Origin: Cyclonatronum proteinivorum
GTDB lineage: Bacteria > Bacteroidota > Rhodothermia > Balneolales > Cyclonatronaceae
Direction of reading: 5' to 3'
Assembly (NCBI RefSeq): GCF_003353065.1
Contig: NZ_CP027806.1
Span: 1,815,353-1,879,352 of the forward strand
Length of the DNA stretch: 64,000 nucleotides
Shown here: in pieces, positions 16,459 to 24,681 of the stretch
Layout of the letters: each line of letters begins with the position of its first letter
Position numbering within the stretch: the stretch's first letter is position 1
Notes under the pieces: model-generated
Told to the model about the DNA's origin: nothing
Seen by the model: the letters and a program-made list of their open reading frames with translations, nothing else
Databases searched by the model: none
Program-made: the position numbers and the translations under genes

Positions 16459-17638
16459 TGGGGTGACTTCCTTCAAACATGTTCGATTTCCACAGGTAGC
16501 CGAGCGGGTTTCCGGCTTTGACCTGTGCGGAAATAAACGGGTCGTCTGATGCCCGCCTGATTTGCGTGTAGCCTTCCCGCTTGTCCAGCCAAAAAACCTC
16601 GTCGGCTTCAGCCGCATTCAGGAAATCCGGACTGTGAGAGGTCACAAAAACCTGTCCGCCCTTGTTTGCATACATGCGGAATTCTTCCAGAAGCTCAGGC
16701 AGCAGGGTTGGGTAAAGCTGATTTTCGGGTTCCTCGATACAAAGCAGCGGGTGCGGCTGCGGATCATGCAGCATCAGCAGATATGCAAACATTTTGATGG
16801 TGCCATCCGAAACAAATCGCGCTACAAACGGGTCCTTGAAATTGCCGTCCTGAAACCGCAGCACAATGCGTCCGTCCTCAGTCAGCTTCGCCTCAACTTT
16901 CTGCACGCCGGGCACGCGTTGCGCCATCTTCTCCAGCAGCGCATCAAATACCTCCCGGTGATTTTCAAACATGAACTGTGCTACGAGTGCCAGATTATCG
17001 CCCCGAGGCGAAAGGTGTTCCGCGTAGCCGGCCTCCCTTACGGGGCGTGCTTCCGAAATGTGGAAATCCGAAACGTGCCAGTTTTCAATAAACGAGCGGA
17101 ACGCACTTGCCGCCTTGAACCGGTCGAACTGCCCCAGACCCTTAATCGCCAGAATATCCGGACTTCCCAGCTTTTGTTCTTCCCGCTCCAGTTCTTCATC
17201 GCTTTTGTCGAAATCTTCCTCGTTTGTGATTGCCGTGCCTGAGCCTCTCGCAAAATCCAGAAAATGATAAGGCGAGCCGTAACGCCCCCGCTTGTATTTC
17301 AGAATTTCGCGGGCCACAACCGGACGCCCCGCTTCTTCACTGATCTCCAGCAGGTAGGTCACAAGCCGCTCCCGACCGCTGATTTCCAGCCGGAATTGCA
17401 GCTCAATCTCAACGTTCCCCTCACTGTCTCTGCTTTTCACTTCCCGAAATCCGCCCCTTCCCGCGAGCGCGCTGCGCACATTACCACTTAGGGCTTCCGA
17501 AAGAAAGGCAAACACCTCAAATAAAGTCGATTTCCCGCTCCCGTTGGCACCTACAAAAATAGCGAGCTTTGGCAGATCCCGGATTTCCAGATTTTGGAAA
17601 ACCTTGAAGTTTTTCAGGCGGATGGTCTCAATTTTCAT
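16451..17638 (-). CDS. AAA_21-type ATPase, module B (defence-like)
   Basis: A 395-residue RecF/SMC-like ATPase. The N-terminus IRLKNFKVFQNLEI is typical of the class. Walker A is GANGSGKST (29-37), Walker B LLCIEEPENQLYP and the H-loop VTSHSPDF lie near residues 295-340. It has no membrane segments. Its last codons overlap the DUF4276 gene, so the two form one unit. It could also be co-transcribed with module A downstream. It is the first gene of the four-gene minus-strand block, and the repeat-rich stretch 17639-18312 lies upstream of it. Confidence 0.82.
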   Translation of the reverse strand: MKIETIRLKNFKVFQNLEIRDLPKLAIFVGANGSGKSTLFEVFAFLSEALSGNVRSALAGRGGFREVKSRDSEGNVEIELQFRLEISGRERLVTYLLEISEEAGRPVVAREILKYKRGRYGSPYHFLDFARGSGTAITNEEDFDKSDEELEREEQKLGSPDILAIKGLGQFDRFKAASAFRSFIENWHVSDFHISEARPVREAGYAEHLSPRGDNLALVAQFMFENHREVFDALLEKMAQRVPGVQKVEAKLTEDGRIVLRFQDGNFKDPFVARFVSDGTIKMFAYLLMLHDPQPHPLLCIEEPENQLYPTLLPELLEEFRMYANKGGQVFVTSHSPDFLNAAEADEVFWLDKREGYTQIRRASDDPFISAQVKAGNPLGYLWKSNMFEGSHPNG

Positions 17639-17835
17639 CGGAAGGGTGGCTTGGAAATGAGCAAACTAAATAACTTTCACACGACCCTCCAAATTACGAC
17701 CCCCGGCCGACTTAACAAACCCCGCGCAGTCCTGAATCAGCGGCACGCCGGCCCGCGATGCGAAAACCCAACCCATACATCCCAAGCCTGACGACCGGCA
17801 TCCTGATTGTCCCGGCCTTTGTTTTTTGGGGGGGG

Positions 17836-17907
17836 AACTCCGAGAGCATCACGGTCAGCCGTGCTGATTCCACACCTCCCAAATCGGTCTCATGAGTCCT
17901 TGCTTTT
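17836..17907 (-). repeat. interspersed repeat, copy 2 (inverted relative to 889-958)
   Basis: The reverse complement of this stretch starts AAAAGCAAGG (17898-17907) and ends with a 21-nt sequence (17836-17856) identical to 938-958. The middle part is diverged but shares GATTTGGG. It is 16.9 kb from copy 1, so the pair brackets the region from arsD to the defence-like block. Confidence 0.6.
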
Positions 17908-17988
17908 TGATGTTGGTGCTCCGGGGCGTTACCTGCCTTCCTGACACGAGGGTGGTTTTGTTGTTTGGTGTTTCAGTCGACTTCCTAA

Positions 17989-18301
17989 TCATCCTGTTTA
18001 TCCTGAAATCCTAAAAATCCTGTTCAAAAACGAAGCAGCATTCAATCCCCGCCAACCCGTAACATCCGCGTTCCATCAGCGCTTTACCCTTAGCGTCCTT
18101 TGTGCCTCCTTTGCGTCTTCGCGTTCAAACTATCTGATGCTGTAATCAAGCAAGGTGTTTAACCGCAAAGTGCGCGAAGGATATCGCTAAGGGCACGAGG
18201 GATTTTAGTCCGGGCAACAGAGAGCCGGAGAAAACTCATCCTGTTTATCCTGAAATCCGCAAATCCTGCCCAATCCGAAAAATCCGCGTTCCATCAGCGC
18301 T
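17989..18301 (+). repeat. two interleaved direct repeats
   Basis: TCATCCTGTTTATCCTGAAA plus TCC occurs at 17989-18011 and 18236-18258. ATCCGCGTTCCATCAGCGCT occurs at 18064-18083 and 18282-18301. The order is the same in both pairs but the spacing differs (75 and 46 nt), suggesting duplication of one unit followed by a deletion. Confidence 0.8.
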
Positions 18302-18312
18302 GTGCGGAAAAC

Positions 18313-19746
18313 TCAGATATCCATCATCCCGCTGAGGAGCAGCAGTTCGATTTCGCGGAGGCGGAGGGCCTGTCGGATTCGGGTTTGCTGCAGGCGGGCT
18401 TCGAGCAGGGTGAGCTGCGCGTCGCGGAGCTCAATGGCGGTGACGCGGCCCTGTCGCGCGGCTTCTTGGGCTTCCTGAAACTGCAGCTCAGCGGCGCTGA
18501 CCGTTTGTTCGGACAGGCGGAGTGCGCGCTGTTGGGTCTGCAGGGCCGACCAGCTGTTGAGCACATCGGTCTCGACTGAGCGCAGTACCTGAATCCGGTT
18601 TTCTTCGCGGCTGCGGCGTTCGATGGCGGCGTTTTCGATAGTACGGCGCGTCGTGAAGCCGTTGAAGAGCACGTAGCGCAGGTTTACGGAGGCGCTAAAG
18701 CCGTTTTGTTCAAGTGTATGCAGCTGATTGGCGTCGTTTTCCTGATTGAGGTAGCCGTAGCGACCCTGCAGGCTGAGTTCGGGAAAGCGTCCGGTGCCGG
18801 CAAGCTGACGCTGTACTTCGGCGAGGCTGAGCTCGCTTTGGCTGAGCATTACCCGCACGTTGCGCTCGAGCGCGCTTTGGAGCAGGGTGTCGAGTATGAG
18901 ACCGGCGTCGGGTTCATAGCCGGTGTGCAGGGCCGGAGTTTGGTCGTCCCGGCTGATTTCCATGCCGAGCAGCAGCTGCAGGGCACGCCAGGCTTCGGTG
19001 AGCGCGTTCCGGGCTTCTTCTACGCGGATCTGATCGTTGCCGGTATTGACTTCGGCATTCAGTACATCAAGCTGACGCGCATTGCCGAACTGCCGGGCGT
19101 CGCGGGTGAAGTCGAGCCGCAGCTCGGAGCTGCGCAGGTTTTCGCGCTCAATCTCGAGCTGCTCTTTGGCTTCAAGCACCTGAAAGTAACGCTGTGCGAC
19201 TTCGAACAGGGTTTGCTCAATGGTGATCCGGGTGCTGAGCTCCGCGAGGCTTCCGAGCTGTTGAAGCTGCCGAAAGCGGTAGCGTCCGCTGAAGCCGTCG
19301 AAGAGGGTGTAGCGCAGGTTGACGCCCGCTTCAAAGGTGCGGCTTTCAGCGCCGTTTACGGTGATGGCGGTGTTGCCCGCTGCGGGATCGTCGAAGTTGG
19401 CAAGCTCGAGATCGGTGTTGTTCCGGCTTAGCTCGGCGCTGCCGCTGAGCTCAATGACCGGCAGCTGACCCGCATTGCCCCGGCTGATGTCGTTCCGGGC
19501 CTGTTCTTCGGTCAGGCGTTCGATCCGGATGGCGTGATTGTGCTGCAGCGCCCGTTCGAAAGCTTGCTCCAGCGTCATGGGGGCGGACTGCGATGTATCC
19601 GCCGTCGCTTCGGTACCACTCCATCCGGAGCCGGTAGCTGCCGGGGCTGCAAGTGCGGGCTGTGAAGCCATCACCCGAAACACCAGAAAAAAACAAGCGG
19701 CAAACAGGCCAAAGCGCATGGTAAGTACGGGGGAAAAGCGGCTCAT
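18313..19746 (-). CDS. TolC-family outer-membrane efflux protein
   Basis: A 477-residue outer-membrane channel with a signal peptide (hydrophobic about 10-30, cleavage near ALAAPA). It carries the two TolC repeats: each has a long helix pair (about 55-115 and 270-320; 160-215 and 385-470) and strand pairs with the RYTLFDGFSGRYR and RYVLFNGFTTRR motifs. It completes a tripartite pump with the RND permease (4-bp overlap at 19743-19746) and the adaptor. It is the last gene of the operon. Confidence 0.92.
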   Translation of the reverse strand: MSRFSPVLTMRFGLFAACFFLVFRVMASQPALAAPAATGSGWSGTEATADTSQSAPMTLEQAFERALQHNHAIRIERLTEEQARNDISRGNAGQLPVIELSGSAELSRNNTDLELANFDDPAAGNTAITVNGAESRTFEAGVNLRYTLFDGFSGRYRFRQLQQLGSLAELSTRITIEQTLFEVAQRYFQVLEAKEQLEIERENLRSSELRLDFTRDARQFGNARQLDVLNAEVNTGNDQIRVEEARNALTEAWRALQLLLGMEISRDDQTPALHTGYEPDAGLILDTLLQSALERNVRVMLSQSELSLAEVQRQLAGTGRFPELSLQGRYGYLNQENDANQLHTLEQNGFSASVNLRYVLFNGFTTRRTIENAAIERRSREENRIQVLRSVETDVLNSWSALQTQQRALRLSEQTVSAAELQFQEAQEAARQGRVTAIELRDAQLTLLEARLQQTRIRQALRLREIELLLLSGMMDI

Positions 19747-22700
19747 CGGACTTCTGATTTTAGGGTGTCAATGTTTTTGAGTTCAATGCGTGCGGTTTCA
19801 ACTTCTTCCTTGCTGACAAGGCGGCGGCGGAAAGGATAGAGGCCAAAACGCTTCACGTGATTGGCGAGCACCATGAGGCAGGGTGCGAGGGCAAGGGTGA
19901 GAAAGGTGCCGAACAGCAGTCCGTAGAAGACGGTCACCGCCGTTGGTTTGAGGAACTGCGCGCCGATTGAGGTGCCGAGCAGCAGGGGGGTGAGGCCCGC
20001 TGCCGTTGTGATGGCCGTGAGCATGATGGGCTTGAAGCGGGAGAGCGCCGCGCGGTAAAGGGAGGACACAAATCCGCGACCGGCTTTGAGGTTTTCGTTG
20101 AAGCTCGACAGCAGCACGAACATGTTGTTGAGCAGAATCCCGATCAGGGCGATCATCCCCAGAAAAGAAAAAATGCTGAGGGGTATGCCGGAAACGACGT
20201 GTCCCCATGCGACCCCGATGATGATGAAGGGGAGAATGGCAATGGTGACGACGGTTTGGCTGATGGAGCGGCCGTTCAGCAGAATCATGAAGAGCATGAT
20301 GAGCAGAATGATGGGGCCGGCTTTGGCCGCAGAATCGGTTGTGTCGGCAGACTGACGGGCCTGTCCTTCGAAGGTGAATTCAACGAAGGGATATTGCTCC
20401 TGAATTTCGGGCAGAATCCGGCTGCGGATCATGCCGAGCACGGCGGGCACGGGGATGTCGAGGGAGGCGACATCGGCTTCGACGCTGATTTCGCGCCGGG
20501 CGTCGCGCCGGTTGATGAGTACAACCGTTTCGCGCTCTTCAATTTCTGCGAGGTCGCGCAGGAAGAAGGTGCCGCCATCAGGGCCGAGAATCCGCATACC
20601 TTCGAGGTTTGCCGGTGCCGAACGGGTTGCTTCATCGTAGCGCACCCATACCTTGACTTCTTCATCGCCGCGCTGCAGGCTCTGCGCTTCTATCCCGAAA
20701 AAGGCTTCGCGCACCTGCGTTGTGATGTCCTGCAGGGTGAAGCCGAGCAGCTCGGCAAGCGGTTTGAGGCGGAGGTTAAATTCCCGCTGCCCGATCTGAT
20801 CATTATCCACGACGTCGATGATGGTGTCTTCCGCGTCGAGGCGTGATACGAGCAGTTCTTTGACTTCGCGCAGCTCTTCGAGGTCGTCGAAGCGGTGAAT
20901 CATCGAGATGGAAATGGGCTGACCAAAAGCGGCGCCAGCCCCAAAGGAGAGGTTTTCGGCTTCGGGCACATCGCCGACTTCATCGCGGATTTCGCCGGCA
21001 ATGAAGAAGGCGAGCACGTCACGTTCTTCCGGCTTGGTGAGGGTTACCTGAATGCGTCCGGTGTTGGGCTGCGGACCCACAATTCGCTGTACGTAGCGGA
21101 TAGGGGAGGTGCCGCCGGCCTGATCGGTGAGGCGCTCATCGACCCGCGCAATGGCTTCTTCAATTTCGATGAGGATTTCTTCGGTCACCAGATCGCTCGC
21201 CCCGGCCGGCAGACGGAGGCTGACCGAAAGCTCATCGAACTCGATGTTAGGAAAGAAGGTGCCGGTGATGGTACCGCTGCGGAATCCGCCAATGGTGACG
21301 ATAAAAAGACCGACAACCGTGAGAATCACCACAAACGGAAAGCGCAGTCCGAACCGCAGGGAAGGCGCATAAAATTTGGTGAGGATGGCTTTGAACATGC
21401 GGTCGAAGCCTTTTTCAAAGCGGTTGGGCACGTTGGCCTTGCGCAGCGATTTGGAATTAGCAATGAGCGCCGGTAACAGAAAGAAGCCGACCAAAAGCGC
21501 AACAATGTTGGACGCAATCACCACGAAGGAGATGTCAGAGAAAAACTCGCCGAGGCGCCCGTCAATGAAGAAAAACAGTGAGAAGGCGGCTACGGTTGTG
21601 GTGAAGGAGAGCATGAGCGGCGCAACGAGCTCCATAGTGCCGTCGATGGCCGCGTTGATGGCGTCTTTGCCGCGCTCGAAGTGCTGATAGATGTTTTCAG
21701 AGACCACAACGCCGTAATCGACCAGAATCCCTAACACCAGAATCACCCCGAACATGGAGAGCTGATTCACGGTAACGCCCCAAATACCGGCAAAGATAAT
21801 CATCCCCAAAAGGGCAACCGGAATTTGCAGGGAAACCCAGAGCGCGAGCCGGAAATTGAGGAAGATTCCCAGTACGATCACCACGAGCAGGGCACCCTGC
21901 CAGGCATTATCCGCCAGAATCTGAATGCGTTCTTCGAGGGCGTCGGCACGGTCGTTGATGATGGTTGCACGAACGTCTTCGCGGTTTTCATTAAAGTCTG
22001 CCAGGTAGGTTCGGAGAAATTCAACGGTTTCGAGAATATCTTCATCGCTTGTGTTGTCAACCCGTATGCTTACGGCGGGCATGCCGTTAAGAAAGCGGCG
22101 GGTTGGCGACTCTTCAAACCGATTCTCAACGGTCGCGATGTCGCCCAGCAGGACCTGCGCGCCATCAGGGGTAGCGCGAATCACCAGGTTTCGCATGTCC
22201 TGCGCAAAGAAAACGCGGGAATCGGCGATGAGCTGAATTTCTTCGCGACCGGTCCGGATGGTGCCCCCGAACAGCTCGATGTTGCCCTGTGCAATGGCGC
22301 GGCTCACTTCCCCAAGCGTAAGGCCGAAAGCACGCAGCGTTTCTTCGCGGACCGTCACTTCAATTTCTTCGTCGGGGTATCCTTCCAGCGTCACTTTTGA
22401 AATGCCCGGCTGATTCAGCAGATCGCTTTCAATCTCCCGTGCGAGATCCTTGATGACTTCAAGCGGCTGACTTCCGCTAAGTGCAATGGTCATGGCGTCA
22501 GTGAGCACTTCCACCTTATAAACGACCGGGTCTTCCATAGTGGTAGGAAAGGTCGTGATCTGATCGACGGCGTTCTGAATATCGAGCAATACATTGTCGG
22601 CATTAACGCGCTCCTGCAACTCTACTTCAATGCTCGCAAAGCTGTTTTGGGAAACCGATGTGAAGCGCTCAATGCCGCTCACGCCCCGCAGGTTGTCTTC

Positions 22701-22904
22701 GATTTTGGCCACGGCAGCTTCTTCAATTTCAGAAGGCGAAGCCCCAACCCAGGTGATATCGATGTTGATGAAGCTGACATCTTCGGCAGGGAAGAAGGAG
22801 TAGCGCAGGTTCGAAAAGAAGAGCGCCCCCATGATGACAATCAGCACAAGGGTGAAATTCACCACCGATTTGTAGCTGATGAAGTAGGAAATAAGTTCTC
22901 TCAT
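19743..22904 (-). CDS. RND efflux pump permease (AcrB/HAE-type)
   Basis: A 1053-residue inner-membrane RND transporter with two repeats of a helix, a periplasmic porter part and a helix bundle. The TM4 motif reads GILVDYGVVVSENIY: D396 matches AcrB D407, but the second acid (D408) is Tyr397. In TM10 the usual lysine (AcrB K940) is replaced in GILLNNMFVLL by Asn (N926-N927 region). The proton relay is thus atypical for a drug pump and closer to RND subgroups with Asn at this position. The adaptor gene lies 60 bp upstream and the TolC gene overlaps it. Confidence 0.92.
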   Translation of the reverse strand: MRELISYFISYKSVVNFTLVLIVIMGALFFSNLRYSFFPAEDVSFINIDITWVGASPSEIEEAAVAKIEDNLRGVSGIERFTSVSQNSFASIEVELQERVNADNVLLDIQNAVDQITTFPTTMEDPVVYKVEVLTDAMTIALSGSQPLEVIKDLAREIESDLLNQPGISKVTLEGYPDEEIEVTVREETLRAFGLTLGEVSRAIAQGNIELFGGTIRTGREEIQLIADSRVFFAQDMRNLVIRATPDGAQVLLGDIATVENRFEESPTRRFLNGMPAVSIRVDNTSDEDILETVEFLRTYLADFNENREDVRATIINDRADALEERIQILADNAWQGALLVVIVLGIFLNFRLALWVSLQIPVALLGMIIFAGIWGVTVNQLSMFGVILVLGILVDYGVVVSENIYQHFERGKDAINAAIDGTMELVAPLMLSFTTTVAAFSLFFFIDGRLGEFFSDISFVVIASNIVALLVGFFLLPALIANSKSLRKANVPNRFEKGFDRMFKAILTKFYAPSLRFGLRFPFVVILTVVGLFIVTIGGFRSGTITGTFFPNIEFDELSVSLRLPAGASDLVTEEILIEIEEAIARVDERLTDQAGGTSPIRYVQRIVGPQPNTGRIQVTLTKPEERDVLAFFIAGEIRDEVGDVPEAENLSFGAGAAFGQPISISMIHRFDDLEELREVKELLVSRLDAEDTIIDVVDNDQIGQREFNLRLKPLAELLGFTLQDITTQVREAFFGIEAQSLQRGDEEVKVWVRYDEATRSAPANLEGMRILGPDGGTFFLRDLAEIEERETVVLINRRDARREISVEADVASLDIPVPAVLGMIRSRILPEIQEQYPFVEFTFEGQARQSADTTDSAAKAGPIILLIMLFMILLNGRSISQTVVTIAILPFIIIGVAWGHVVSGIPLSIFSFLGMIALIGILLNNMFVLLSSFNENLKAGRGFVSSLYRAALSRFKPIMLTAITTAAGLTPLLLGTSIGAQFLKPTAVTVFYGLLFGTFLTLALAPCLMVLANHVKRFGLYPFRRRLVSKEEVETARIELKNIDTLKSEVR

Positions 22905-22964
22905 GAAAATATGGCCGGTTGCAGGTTGTTGAAATCGTTGGGATTAGGGGGATGTGTTTCCGGC

Positions 22965-24089
22965 TTAGTCAGCCGCCTGTACACGGGCCCCGGCAAGACG
23001 GGTTGTGCCCGCCCGCAGTTCAATAACCTGATCGTCGGCGCTCAGCCCGCGCACAAGCACGGTGTCTGTATTGAAGAAAACCGGCTCGACGCTACGATGT
23101 GTCGCAATGTCATCTTCAATGACCATTACGGTATTGGTTCGGGTAAGCAGGTGCCGTGGGATTTCAGCTACATCATCGAGTACGCGCCCTTGTATGCGAC
23201 CGTCAAGGTACAGCCCTTCGCGCAGGGCAGGGGAGCGGACCTCCACAAATACGGGGAAGGCCTGCGTTGAGGCGTCAACGGAGCGCCCAATGCGGGTGAT
23301 GCGGCCTTCAAGCGGTTCGGGGAAGGCGGGTGACCGGAGACTGACAGTGCTGCCGGTTTCCACGAAATCAAGTTCGCTCAGGCTTACAAAAGTCTCGAGT
23401 TCGTAAGTGTCGCCGAAAAACTCGCCCAGTTTGGTGCCCGGCGTGATGAGCGTGCCGGGAAAGGCGTCCGCCATGCGCAGCTCGCCACTGAAAGGCGCAG
23501 TTAGGGTGAATTTGCTCAGACGCTTCTCTGCCGCCCGTATGGCGAAGAATTGACCAAAAATATCGTTTCCGGAAAAGAAGAAGTGCTCGGTACGGTCGCT
23601 GATTTCGGGCAATTCCGGCAGGTTTTCCCCCGGCGTGATAGACTCGGTGTAGGCTGCCCAGGTTTCAAAACGATCGGGGAAATCGAGACGAATGGTCGGC
23701 AGGAGTGCGGCGAGAGCTGACTGAAAGCGACTTTGCTGTGCGGAGACTTCGAGACGATCCTCGGTATCGTCAAGGCTCAGCAGCACCTCCCCGGCACGGA
23801 AGCGGTTACCCGTGCGAAAAGGACGCGCGCCACTTTGCAGCACACCCTGCACTTCAGAAAACAGCTCAATCCGCTGCACCGAACGCACCCGGCCCGTAAT
23901 GCGGATTTCAGTCGGGAACTCGCCCGACTCGAATTGCAGCACCGGAACTTCCTGCACCCTGTCCTGCGGCGGGAGATCACCGGCTTCGGGACGATCAGGC
24001 AGCAGGGCCAGTAAAATGACGGTGATAATGAGAATTCCTGCCGCCGTGCCATAGGCGGCATAACGCTGACGCTGTTTCTGTTTGCTCAT
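22965..24089 (-). CDS. RND periplasmic adaptor (HlyD/MFP family)
   Basis: I take ATG 24089 (MSKQKQRQRYAAYG...) as the start; a longer frame begins at 24140 but adds only polar residues before the membrane anchor. One N-terminal helix (about 10-32) anchors the protein. The lipoyl/barrel-sandwich part is recognisable by VQRIELFSEVQGVLQSG and the mirrored FTLTAPFSGELRMADAFPGTLI; a beta-barrel and membrane-proximal part follow. The helical hairpin is short. First gene of the three-gene efflux operon. Confidence 0.9.
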   Translation of the reverse strand: MSKQKQRQRYAAYGTAAGILIITVILLALLPDRPEAGDLPPQDRVQEVPVLQFESGEFPTEIRITGRVRSVQRIELFSEVQGVLQSGARPFRTGNRFRAGEVLLSLDDTEDRLEVSAQQSRFQSALAALLPTIRLDFPDRFETWAAYTESITPGENLPELPEISDRTEHFFFSGNDIFGQFFAIRAAEKRLSKFTLTAPFSGELRMADAFPGTLITPGTKLGEFFGDTYELETFVSLSELDFVETGSTVSLRSPAFPEPLEGRITRIGRSVDASTQAFPVFVEVRSPALREGLYLDGRIQGRVLDDVAEIPRHLLTRTNTVMVIEDDIATHRSVEPVFFNTDTVLVRGLSADDQVIELRAGTTRLAGARVQAAD

Positions 24090-24276
24090 GTTATTGGGCT
24101 GAAATGAATTAGGGGAGAACGGGCACATAAACAGAGCCATCGGGGATATCGTTTGATACGATCTTCCCTATTTCACAACCCTCCAAAGCCGATTCAACGC
24201 CCCGCCGTAACAGTCAGCTTGTCAGATACCGCAGGTAATTTCAATCAACCACATTCAGGCATCAACAACCCAACAA

Positions 24277-24388
24277 CTCTGCACTCTGCACTCTGCACTC
24301 TGTACTCTGTACTCTGTACTCTGTACTCTGTACTCTGTACTCTGTACTCTGTACTCTGTACTCTGTACTCTGTACTCTGTACTCTGCA
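24277..24388 (+). repeat. heptanucleotide tandem array (16 units of CTCTGTA/CTCTGCA)
   Basis: Three CTCTGCA units (24277-24297), twelve identical CTCTGTA units (24298-24381) and one CTCTGCA (24382-24388). It lies between the start of the efflux operon and the end of the sensor gene, in no gene. Reading frames across it are artefacts of the repeat. The uniform middle block points to recent slippage. Confidence 0.95.
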
Positions 24389-24625
24389 CTCTCCAAGAAT
24401 TAATAAAGGTGTCATCTCGAACAGCGGGACATGCCACTGCACTCCTCAAAGCTTTGAAGCAAAGCTAAACCGGGAAACCCATCGAAGTATCATGTGAGAG
24501 ATCCCCTTCGCATGATCTGCCCGGATACCCCTCAAAGCATCCGGAAGATCCACAAAACTCACCGCCACAAAAATGTTTCATCTCAACTAAAACGTCAACC
24601 GTATTTAGGCATCAACAATCAACAA

Positions 24626-24674
24626 CTCTGCACTCTGCATTCTGAACTCTGCATTCTGAACTCTGCACTCTGAA
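24626..24674 (+). repeat. second, degenerate heptanucleotide array
   Basis: Seven units alternating CTCTGCA with TTCTGAA/CTCTGAA. The left flank (GGCATCAACAA...CAACAA) also precedes the first array, so the flank and repeat were duplicated together and then diverged. It ends 8 bp before the stop codon of the sensor gene. Confidence 0.85.
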
Positions 24675-24681
24675 AGCTGCC

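Larger units (their letters stand above)
17639..18312. other. gene-free, repeat-rich stretch
   Basis: About 670 bp with no plausible gene. It contains the second copy of the ars-region repeat (17836-17907), a pair of direct repeats of about 20 bp each, and an inverted pair (18087-18095 / 18185-18193) within sequences of the CTTTGCGTC / CGCAAAG type that are scattered in many environmental genomes. It separates the defence-like block from the efflux operon and looks like a site where elements collect and decay. Confidence 0.6.

Noticed and set aside
18063-18193. tRNA or rRNA fragment in the repeat-rich stretch
   Set aside because: The inverted CTTTGCGTC-type sequences do not fold as a cloverleaf and match no rRNA region I know.
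24277-24388. CRISPR array
   Set aside because: The unit is only 7 bp and there are no spacers.
24153-24497. Leucine/cysteine-rich frames across the heptanucleotide array
   Set aside because: Translation of a 7-bp repeat gives a periodic 7-residue pattern in all frames; this is a repeat artefact.
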